Shown: one piece after another, positions 40,365-45,675 of the stretch
Numbering within the stretch: position 1 is the stretch's first letter
Layout of the letters: every line of letters begins with the position of its first letter
Program-made: the position numbers and the translations under genes
The notes under the pieces: model-generated
Told to the model about the DNA's origin: nothing
The model's input: only the letters and a program-made list of their open reading frames with translations
Database searches by the model: none
DNA from: Salinispora pacifica CNR114
GTDB lineage: Bacteria > Actinomycetota > Actinomycetes > Mycobacteriales > Micromonosporaceae
DNA length: 45,675 nt
Direction of reading: 5' to 3'
Assembly (NCBI RefSeq): GCF_000514775.1
Contig: NZ_AZWO01000038.1
Span: forward strand, 1-45,675

Positions 40365-40796
40365 TCACGGTACGAGAAACATGCGCCGGGCGATGCCGGG
40401 ATCCCGTAACGGCTTGACCGCCAACCGTACGAGGATCAGTGCGTTGTCGTCGCCGGCGATCCGGTTGGCGCTGAGCTCGCCGCAGGAGCGGCACTGGTGG
40501 ATGATCATCCATTCACCGTCGGGCCGCACCGACATGCTCAACGCCTCCATCCGGCCGCGGCAGGTCGCGGCTCGGTCGCCGGGGATTCGCCGGTCCACGT
40601 GCAGGCTGGCCAGGCAGTTCGGGCAGTGATTGCGGTGCGTGGTGCCGGGCGCCTCGGACGACACGTCCAGCCGGCAGCCCACGCATCGGAAGTCGTTCGC
40701 CCGATGCCCACCCTGCCGGTGGAGAACGTCCTTGTGTCGCTGTGGCCGCCGGTTGGCTCGCGCCCGCTCGTACGCGCTTCCGCTACGCCTTGGCAT
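40365..40796 (-). CDS. RNHCP-domain zinc protein, copy 1
   Basis: A 143-residue protein with a basic N-terminal tail (PRRSGSAYERARANRRPQRHKD) and the RNHCP domain: FRCVGCRLDV, HRNHCPNCLASLHVD, GDRAATCRGRMEALSM, EWMIIHQCRSCGELSANRIAGDDNALIL. Three CxxC-type pairs plus His suggest zinc binding. Function is not established; the family is common in actinomycetes and some Firmicutes. ATG 40796 has GGAGGT about eight bases upstream. A paralogue is encoded 20 bases upstream on the same strand, so the two are probably co-transcribed. Confidence 0.9.
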   Translation of the reverse strand: MPRRSGSAYERARANRRPQRHKDVLHRQGGHRANDFRCVGCRLDVSSEAPGTTHRNHCPNCLASLHVDRRIPGDRAATCRGRMEALSMSVRPDGEWMIIHQCRSCGELSANRIAGDDNALILVRLAVKPLRDPGIARRMFLVP

Positions 40797-40816
40797 CGTC
40801 GATACCTCCAGTCGAT

Positions 40817-41200
40817 TCAGAGGTCGCCGAAGGTTTCGAGCGGAAACGGGGGCTGCGCCAGTGGGCGCACGGCGATACGCATCAAGATGAGCTGGTTGTC
40901 GTCGGCGCAGATGGGGTTGGCGGTCAGCTCATCGCAGCGTACGCAGCGGTGGATGACCATCCAGTCGCCAGTGCGGAGCACGGCGATGGCGATCGGCGAC
41001 ATCCGGCTCCGACAGTCACTGGGACCGCCCTCGACGTGATCGTGAACGTGCTGGGAGTGCAGACAGGACGGGCAGTGATTGCGCCGGACACCGTCTCCGG
41101 CGGCGGCGGACACGGTGAGGCCGCACCGGATACAGGAGAACGTGTCGATCTTCAGGATGTTCTGCGACGTACGCGAGAGAGTCTTCTTGGTGTTGGACAC
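40817..41200 (-). CDS. RNHCP-domain zinc protein, copy 2
   Basis: A 127-residue paralogue of the neighbouring protein: FSCIRCGLTV, RRNHCPSCLHSQHV, SDCRSRMSPIAIAV, DWMVIHRCVRCDELTANPICADDNQLILMRIAVRPL. The order and spacing of cysteines are the same, but the N-terminal tail differs (SNTKKTLSRTSQNILKID). I chose GTG 41200 because AAGGAG lies eight bases upstream; the frame runs 18 codons further with no support. It is the first gene of the pair. Divergence between the copies is large, so the duplication is old. Confidence 0.88.
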   Translation of the reverse strand: MSNTKKTLSRTSQNILKIDTFSCIRCGLTVSAAAGDGVRRNHCPSCLHSQHVHDHVEGGPSDCRSRMSPIAIAVLRTGDWMVIHRCVRCDELTANPICADDNQLILMRIAVRPLAQPPFPLETFGDL

Positions 41201-41555
41201 CCGGGGTGCTCCTTGCTGAAATGCTGGTAGGGACAGCAAGAGCAGGCCGAGCAAGCCTCGCCTCGACCCGTCGTGGCATACGCACGCCGGGCATGGGTGG
41301 CGGAGTCAGGCACCGGAAGATAACGTCCGGTCACTTACCGCTCGGAAGGAGCGGCATCGAGAAGCGGACTACTGAACGGTGCAGCGAGGCGCACTCGGCG
41401 CGGGCTGGATCATAAAATCTCTCTCCCAGGGCAGCGGCCCAGAGCAGGGTACGGAACCTCCGTCAGGGTAGGCAGCCCACACCGCCGCTGTCACCCGGAT
41501 TATCGAGCACCAGCCCACCCCCACGGGCTGGGCCCGCAGGAGAGCGGCTCACGGA
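41201..41555. other. intergenic region, no gene seen
   Basis: These 355 bases separate the RNHCP pair from the DeoR gene. Apart from the short hairpin at 41510-41531 and an AT-rich patch near 41410-41425 that could hold a promoter on the minus strand, I see no frame with coding character, no tRNA and no repeat. Confidence 0.6.
41510..41531 (-). terminator. short hairpin after the DeoR gene
   Basis: CCAGCCC (41510-41516) and GGGCTGG (41525-41531) form a 7-base stem with an 8-base loop, 25 bases past the DeoR-family stop. No T-run follows, so this is a weak terminator candidate. Confidence 0.4.
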
Positions 41556-42314
41556 TCACACCTGACGTACGGCGACGCCGAGGGCTTTCAGGGCGTCCAC
41601 CTCCTCGTCGGGGGCGTCAGCGGTGGTTACGACAGCGTGCAGCGCAGCGGCGGGAGCGACCAGGGCGAGGGCGGTACGGGAGAGTTTGGCCGCCTCGGCT
41701 ACCACGATGACGCGGTGGGCCGATGCAATCGCGGCGCGCTTGATCGCGGCGTCAGCCAGGTCGTACGCGGTCAGCCCGTTCGTGGCGGTCAGGCCGCAGC
41801 AGCCGATGACCGCGGTGTCGAAGCGCAGCGTGGCGAGGGACGCCTCCGCCAGAGGGCCGGTCAGCGCCAACTCGCCGGGGCGGGGCTCCCCACCAGGCAC
41901 GAGCAGCCTCAGTTGGGGTGCGCCGACGAGGGCGTTGGTCGCGTGCAGGGACAGCGGCATGACGGTCAGGCGGCGACGCGCCAGTGCGCGGGCCACCGCA
42001 AGGCAGGTGGTGCCAGCGTCGATGACGATCGCCTCGCCGTCCGCGATCATCTCGGCTACCGCCGCGGCGATTCGTTGTTTGACCTCCGCACCCTCGCTCG
42101 CCCGAAGCGCGAACGGGGGTTCGTCGCCGCGCAGCAGCACGCTTCTGGCCCCACCCCGGTAACGCTCAAGCAGGCCCTGCTCGGCCAGGAGCTCCAGGTC
42201 TCGGCGGACGGTCATCTCCGAGGTGCCGGTTCGCTCCGCCAGCTCCGCGACGCTGAGCCGCCCGGCCCGGCGTACGGCATCGGTGATCTGTCGGTGTCGG
42301 TCCACGCTCGCCAT
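41556..42314 (-). CDS. DeoR/GlpR-family transcriptional repressor
   Basis: About 252 residues. The N-terminal DeoR helix-turn-helix reads RHRQITDAVRRAGRLSVAELAERTGTSEMTVRRDLELLAEQGLLERYRGGA, followed by the sugar-phosphate-sensing domain (KQRIAAAVAEMIADGEAIVIDAGTTCLAVARAL, VMPLSLHATNAL, ALTGPLAEASL, DTAVIGCCGLTATNGLTAYDLADAAIKRAAI, VVAEAAKLSRTA). Members repress sugar uptake and catabolism genes and are released by a phosphorylated sugar. ATG 42314 and GTG 42329 are both possible; neither has a clear ribosome site. It is divergent from an MFS gene across about 72 bases that hold repeated ATGTTNG motifs, so the transporter is the likely target. Confidence 0.9.
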   Translation of the reverse strand: MASVDRHRQITDAVRRAGRLSVAELAERTGTSEMTVRRDLELLAEQGLLERYRGGARSVLLRGDEPPFALRASEGAEVKQRIAAAVAEMIADGEAIVIDAGTTCLAVARALARRRLTVMPLSLHATNALVGAPQLRLLVPGGEPRPGELALTGPLAEASLATLRFDTAVIGCCGLTATNGLTAYDLADAAIKRAAIASAHRVIVVAEAAKLSRTALALVAPAAALHAVVTTADAPDEEVDALKALGVAVRQV

Positions 42315-42348
42315 CCCCCTATTGAACACCAGTTGCGTTCAAATTTCG

Positions 42349-42393
42349 ATGTTAGAACAAAAAACATGTTTGCTATGTTCGCTTGCATGTTTG
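42349..42393. promoter_or_regulatory. four ATGTTNG direct repeats in the DeoR/MFS divergent region
   Basis: ATGTTAG (42349-42355), ATGTTTG (42366-42372), ATGTTCG (42375-42381) and ATGTTTG (42387-42393) lie between the divergent genes, the last overlapping the chosen MFS start. Direct repeats of short AT-rich words are the usual operator style of DeoR/GlpR proteins. GTTCAAATTTCG just upstream (42337-42348) adds to the AT-rich patch. Confidence 0.6.
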
Positions 42394-43625
42394 AATCGCT
42401 ACGGGCGGCTCGGCTGGCCACCTTCGCCTACTTCACCCTCAACGGCTTCATCCTGGGGATCTGGGTCGTCCATATCCCTGTCATCGAGCACCGGGCCGCC
42501 ATCAGCCACGCCACACTCGGCTGGCTCCTGCTCCTCCTCGGTGCCGGCGCTTTCGTCGGGATGCAGGTCGTGGGACCCCTCACCGACCGCTTCGGCGCGC
42601 GTCGGGTCGTCCCGCTGAGCGCGGCCCTGTGCAGCGCGACGCTGATCCCGCCCGCCTTCGCTGGGAACGCCGGGACACTGGGCCTGGCCCTACTGGTGCT
42701 GGGCATCGGCAACGGCTGCCTGGACGTCAGCATGAACGCCCACGCGGTGCAGGTCGAGGCTGGATACAAGCGCCCGATCATGTCCGCGTTCCATGCCATG
42801 TTCTCCGTCGGCGGCGTCCTCGCCGCACTGGCCGGCGCGCGGACCCTCAGCTGGGGCTGGGGCCCCACAACCACGCTGACCACGGTCAGCCTCCTCGGCC
42901 TGGCAGCCACCGCGGCCGCCGCGCCCGCACTGCTGTCGTTGCCGGCGAACACCGGCGCGCGGACCCCAGCCAGCACCACCAGGAGCCGCCGGACCAAAGC
43001 TCCGCTGCGCATCTGGGCGCTCGCCGGGCTCGCACTGATCCTGATGCTCACCGAAGGCGTCGCCAACGACTGGAGCACGTTGTCCATGCGCGACGCGTTC
43101 GACACACCCGCCGCCACCGCCGCGCTCGCCTACGGAGCCTTCGCCGCCGCCATGACGATTGGACGCTTCCTCACCGACACCATCGTCGCCCGTTTCGGCC
43201 CGGTGGCCATCGTCCGGTACGGCTGCGCGCTGGCCGCGCTCGCCCTCACCACCATCGCGCTCGCGCCGTCGATCCCACTCGCTCTCGCCGGGTGGACGCT
43301 GCTCGGAATCGGTCTCTCCGGCGCCGTCCCGCAGCTCTTCAGCGCGGCCGGTCACACCGACCCGGATGCTGCCGGCACCAACGTCTCCCGCGTCGCGGGC
43401 CTCGGCTACCTCGGCATGCTTGGCGGACCCGCCGTCATCGGGCCGCTCACCCAGCTGATGCCCCTGAACTACACGTTCGTCCTGCCCGCGATCCTCTGCC
43501 TGGTCGCCGCGCTCGTGGCCCGCGTCCTTCACCCCCAGGAGGAGGAGACCCGGCTCGACGTCGAGGCTCCGCAGCCGGCCACCGCCCGATCAACAGCAAA
43601 CGGGCCCGGGGCGCAGCGGAGCTGA
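42387..43625 (+). CDS. MFS transporter (YbjJ/FucP-like)
   Basis: A 412-residue transporter with about 12 helices: FAYFTLNGFILGIWVVHIPVI, LGWLLLLLGAGAFVGMQVVGPLTDRFGARRVVPLS (motif A), GCLDVSMNAHAVQVE, FHAMFSVGGVLAALAGA and, in the second half, VANDWSTLSMRDAF and TNVSRVAGLGYLGMLGGPAVIGPL. The GxxDVxMNxxAxxVE and HxxFSxG signatures are those of the YbjJ/fucose-permease group. The substrate is not known; control by the divergent DeoR protein hints at a sugar or sugar alcohol. ATG 42387 gives the best N-terminus; ATG 42366 and 42375 are in frame. No ribosome site is seen, so translation may be leaderless. Confidence 0.88.
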   Translation: MFESLRAARLATFAYFTLNGFILGIWVVHIPVIEHRAAISHATLGWLLLLLGAGAFVGMQVVGPLTDRFGARRVVPLSAALCSATLIPPAFAGNAGTLGLALLVLGIGNGCLDVSMNAHAVQVEAGYKRPIMSAFHAMFSVGGVLAALAGARTLSWGWGPTTTLTTVSLLGLAATAAAAPALLSLPANTGARTPASTTRSRRTKAPLRIWALAGLALILMLTEGVANDWSTLSMRDAFDTPAATAALAYGAFAAAMTIGRFLTDTIVARFGPVAIVRYGCALAALALTTIALAPSIPLALAGWTLLGIGLSGAVPQLFSAAGHTDPDAAGTNVSRVAGLGYLGMLGGPAVIGPLTQLMPLNYTFVLPAILCLVAALVARVLHPQEEETRLDVEAPQPATARSTANGPGAQRS

Positions 43626-43650
43626 AGAGCTATTTAGATAACTCTCTAGG

Positions 43651-43679
43651 TTGACAGTCTTCAAATCAGGGAGCAGACT
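43651..43679 (+). promoter_or_regulatory. likely promoter of the ArsI/CadI-type gene
   Basis: TTGACA (43651-43656) and CAGACT (43674-43679) are spaced by 17 bases. Upstream, AGAGCTA-N6-TAACTCT (43626-43645) forms an imperfect inverted repeat that could be a repressor site. The leader to the ATG at 43772 would be about 85 bases. Confidence 0.45.
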
Positions 43680-43771
43680 GGAGTTTGCTTCGAGAAACAT
43701 CGAGACAGCGAAGCCGGCGTCGCTCCATCCACGCCGACAACCAGATGATCGAACCCAGCAGGAGGAAAACC

Positions 43772-44230
43772 ATGTCCCGGGTACAGCTCGCGCTCCGCGT
43801 CTCCGACCTCGAAGGCTCAATCGCCTTCTACTCGAAGCTGTTCAACACCGAGCCAGCCAAGCGCCGCCCCGGCTACGCCAACTTCGCCGTGACGAACCCG
43901 CCGCTGAAGCTCGTACTCCTGGAAGGTGAGCCGGACCAGACCACCGCGCTGGACCACCTGGGGGTCGAGGTGCCCAGCACCGACGAGGTAGACGCCGCGA
44001 CCAGGCGACTCGCCGACTCCGGTCTTACCACCCTGGAGGAGCAGAACACCGAGTGCTGCTACGCGCTCCAGGACAAGGTCTGGGTGCACGGCCCCGGCAA
44101 GGAGCCGTGGGAGGTCTACACCGTCAAGGCCGACTCCGACCAACTCCAGAAGGCGACCGAGAGCGCGTGCTGCACCCCGACCGGGGCGAAGGAAACGGCG
44201 GGCAGCGGCAACCAGGCGAGCTGCTGCTGA
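43772..44230 (+). CDS. arsI: ArsI/CadI-family metal(loid)-binding dioxygenase
   Basis: A 152-residue vicinal-oxygen-chelate protein. ATG 43772 has a perfect AGGAGG site. It starts SRVQLALRVSDLEGSIAFYSKLFNTEPAKRRPGYANFAV and has ALDHLGVEV, with the His expected for Fe(II), then NTECCYALQDKVWVHGPGKEPWEVYTV with the vicinal Cys pair that binds trivalent arsenicals and the Glu metal ligand. The C-terminal tail has two further Cys pairs (ACC, SCC). ArsI cleaves the carbon-arsenic bond of organoarsenicals; CadI relatives are cadmium-induced. No arsR, arsenite pump or arsenate reductase is in the window, so this copy stands alone. Confidence 0.9.
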   Translation: MSRVQLALRVSDLEGSIAFYSKLFNTEPAKRRPGYANFAVTNPPLKLVLLEGEPDQTTALDHLGVEVPSTDEVDAATRRLADSGLTTLEEQNTECCYALQDKVWVHGPGKEPWEVYTVKADSDQLQKATESACCTPTGAKETAGSGNQASCC

Positions 44231-44247
44231 CCGCCCGTACGCATCGA

Positions 44248-44296
44248 GGCAGTGACCGCCGGCGCCTCACTCAACGACCGCGCCGGCGGTCCTGCC
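44248..44296. terminator. bidirectional terminator between arsI and the GNAT gene
   Basis: GACCGCCGGCGC (44254-44265) pairs perfectly with 44280-44291 around a 14-base loop; across a one-base bulge the stem extends by GGCAG/CTGCC. It lies in the 87-base gap between two convergent genes. Confidence 0.8.
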
Positions 44297-44317
44297 GAGG
44301 TGCGTTGGGGCCGGAAC

Positions 44318-44890
44318 TCAGTGCGTCGACTGCCGCATGATCCAGGTGGGCAGGGGCTCCTCGAAGGTGCTCGCCACCTCCCAGCCAGCACGCCGGTACA
44401 CCTCGACGTTGTCGGGGTTGCTGGTTTCCAGGACCGCCGGAAGACCCGCTGCGGCGGCGTGTCGCAGCCCCATCGCCATGACCGCGTGGCCCCATCGACG
44501 ACCCATACTCTCAGGATGGGTGCCCAGGACGCTGAGGTACCAGAACGGCTCTGTGGGCAGCGCCGCGTCCATCGCCCGATGGAAGGCATCGAAGCGACTC
44601 AGCGCCTCGGCGGGGAGGTGAGTGGCGAGAACGCCGTCCAGTTCCTCGCCTTCCACCCCAGGCGCCTGCCAGATCGCGACCGACGCTCCGCGCTCGATCG
44701 TCCAGATCGTTTGTTGCTGCACCTGCTTGTCGAAAAGGTACCCAAAGAAGACAGTGGCGTACTCAGGGTAGGTCGCCTGGTCGGGGAAATAACATCGCAG
44801 CAGGGGGTCCTTCTCGAAGGCGGCGACAAGTGAGCCGACGACGCGCTCACGGTCTCCCGGCATGGCAACGGTGATCTCAGGTGCTGTCAC
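44318..44890 (-). CDS. GNAT-family N-acetyltransferase
   Basis: About 190 residues. The acetyl-CoA-binding core is FWYLSVLGTHPESMGRRWGHAVMAMGLRHAAAAGLPAVLETSNPDNVEVYRRAGWEV, with the beta-4 strand, a variant pyrophosphate loop (PESMGRRWGHA for Q/RxxGxG/A) and the NxxxYxxxGW end motif. The N-terminal half (SLVAAFEKDPLLRCYFPD) is typical of the actinobacterial GNATs near puromycin acetyltransferase. It acetylates a small amine of unknown identity. GTG 44890 was chosen; TTG 44899 and ATG 44863 are alternatives, none with a good ribosome site. Convergent with arsI. Confidence 0.85.
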   Translation of the reverse strand: MTAPEITVAMPGDRERVVGSLVAAFEKDPLLRCYFPDQATYPEYATVFFGYLFDKQVQQQTIWTIERGASVAIWQAPGVEGEELDGVLATHLPAEALSRFDAFHRAMDAALPTEPFWYLSVLGTHPESMGRRWGHAVMAMGLRHAAAAGLPAVLETSNPDNVEVYRRAGWEVASTFEEPLPTWIMRQSTH

Positions 44891-45036
44891 GGGATGCAAA
44901 ACTACCGCAGCTCAACGCGACTACCCGATACGTGTAAGCAGGCTCGCATCTCATTTGGGGGCTTTTGTTCATATATCGCCTCTTACATACCCTATGCCGG
45001 ATTTTACTCGTGTTGGTTGCCTCCTACCTGGTAGCC

Positions 45037-45075
45037 CGAGGAGCGCCACACCGCACCGCCCTGGGTGGCTCCTCG
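45037..45075 (+). other. hairpin in the leader of the beta-helix protein gene
   Basis: CGAGGAG...CCAC (45037-45049) pairs with GTGGCTCCTCG (45065-45075): 11 pairs with a two-base bulge, ending 30 bases before the ATG. It follows an unusually AT-rich patch (about 44945-45010). It could be an upstream terminator or a leader structure; it does not match a riboswitch I know. Confidence 0.4.
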
Positions 45076-45105
45076 TCCGTAAACGGGGAAGGACAGCGGA
45101 GCGCG

Positions 45106-45675
45106 ATGGACCACGCGATGGACCAGCAGCACCACAAACACGAACCGAGCCGGCTGCGCCAACGCCGCCCAAAGCCACGATGGTGGGCGGTCGGACTGGC
45201 CGGGATGACGGGCTTGGCCCTCACCACCGTCGGGGTTGCCGCCGCCGCGGACGCCGCCCGGCCTTTCCCGACCAGCGCCGAGGACCGCCCTGGCAAGACC
45301 GCGGACCATCCCGGGACGCCGGACAAGCCCGCCACCGGTGGCCACCGCGGCGAATCCGACGAGCAGGGCAAGGGCAAGAAGGAACCCAAGGGCATTCCCG
45401 TCCCCTGCGACACGGACAAGCTGATCGCCGCGATCACCCTCGCCAACGCCCGCGGCGGCGCCACCCTCAACCTCGCCAGCAAGTGCACCTACCTACTCAC
45501 CGCCCCCATCGACGACGCCGGCCTCCCCGACATCACCACCCCCATCACCCTCAACGGCGGCAAACACACCACCATCGAACGCGCCGCCGCCGTCGAACAA
45601 TTCAGAATCCTCACCGTCGACACCGGCGGCGACCTCACCCTCCACCACCTCACCATCACCGGCGGACAAACCGAC
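45106..45675 (+). CDS. secreted parallel beta-helix protein, N-terminal part
   Basis: 190 residues are visible and the frame is open at the right edge. After a His-rich, basic head (MDHAMDQQHHKHEPSRLRQ) comes a hydrophobic signal segment (WWAVGLAGMTGLALTTVGVAAAADA), then a Pro/Lys/Gly-rich linker with repeated GK/KP. The mature part starts with VPCDTDKLIAAITLANARGGATLNLASKCTYLLT, the pattern that opens right-handed beta-helix and polymorphic-repeat proteins, followed by ITLNGGKHTTIER and ILTVDTGGDLTLHHLTITGG. Such proteins are adhesins, pectate-lyase-like enzymes or structural surface proteins. ATG 45106 has GCGGAG seven bases upstream. Confidence 0.8.
   Translation, partial: MDHAMDQQHHKHEPSRLRQRRPKPRWWAVGLAGMTGLALTTVGVAAAADAARPFPTSAEDRPGKTADHPGTPDKPATGGHRGESDEQGKGKKEPKGIPVPCDTDKLIAAITLANARGGATLNLASKCTYLLTAPIDDAGLPDITTPITLNGGKHTTIERAAAVEQFRILTVDTGGDLTLHHLTITGGQTD

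Noticed and set aside
40210..40629. Plus-strand open frame across the P450 start region (40000-40629)
   Set aside because: It is antisense to both the P450 and an RNHCP gene and has no ribosome site or domain.
41201..41555. tRNA or small RNA gene
   Set aside because: I looked for cloverleaf arms and a strong promoter-terminator pair and found neither.

Overview
The window looks like chromosomal DNA of a high-GC filamentous actinomycete, most likely of the Micromonosporaceae (Micromonospora/Salinispora type). This rests on the third-position GC of every gene, frequent GTG starts, AAGGAG ribosome sites, and the family mix: ECF42 sigma factor with its DGPF partner, MmyB-type regulator, RNHCP proteins, secreted cellulases under a CebR-like operator. 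The genus is an inference. I found no tRNA, rRNA, insertion sequence, CRISPR array or phage gene.

Layout. 1-4.1 kb: the tail of an alpha/beta hydrolase, a Dps protein, an ECF42 sigma factor coupled to a DGPF (YCII) protein, and a secreted serine hydrolase. 4.1-10.4 kb: a membrane-anchored penicillin-acylase-family Ntn hydrolase, a small alpha/beta hydrolase, a one-chain ABC exporter and a divergent XRE regulator. 10.3-12.0 kb: a secreted GH64 beta-1,3-glucanase with two discoidin-type domains. 12.1-30.3 kb: a nonribosomal peptide cluster on the minus strand. 30.7-34.4 kb: a secreted phosphodiester glycosidase-like protein and a two-gene ABC transporter. 34.6-36.8 kb: a GH12-CBM13-GH5 cellulase split by a one-base frameshift. 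36.9-40.2 kb: an Asp-nucleophile alpha/beta hydrolase, an MmyB-type regulator and a P450, with two matching palindromic operators. 40.3-41.2 kb: two tandem RNHCP zinc proteins. 41.5-45.7 kb: a DeoR regulator divergent from an MFS transporter, an ArsI/CadI-type lyase, a GNAT acetyltransferase and the start of a secreted beta-helix protein cut by the window edge.

The central system is the peptide cluster. An mbtH gene is followed by its own terminator. Then come seven genes in one coupled operon: NRPS1 (A-T-C-A-T), a kynurenine 3-monooxygenase homologue, a protein of unknown function, NRPS2 (C-A-T), NRPS3 (C-A-T-reductase), an MFS exporter and a SAM methyltransferase. Four successive junctions are 4-base stop/start overlaps. 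The modules predict a four-residue chain with glycine at position 3, probably a small residue at position 2 and probably a bulky (aromatic or kynurenine-like) residue at position 4, released reductively as an aldehyde or alcohol. The monooxygenase suggests a 3-hydroxykynurenine or similar aryl unit and the methyltransferase a methoxy or methyl group. I do not recognise the product. No kynureninase, tryptophan dioxygenase or formamidase lies in the window, so the cluster does not fit the pyrrolobenzodiazepine scheme.

Other points that stand out are a decayed second copy of the XRE regulator 5' region about 20.7 kb from the intact one on the other side of the cluster, paired TACCT-N3-AGGTA operators around the MmyB regulon, a CebR-like box ahead of the cellulase, and several short tandem repeats in intergenic DNA.
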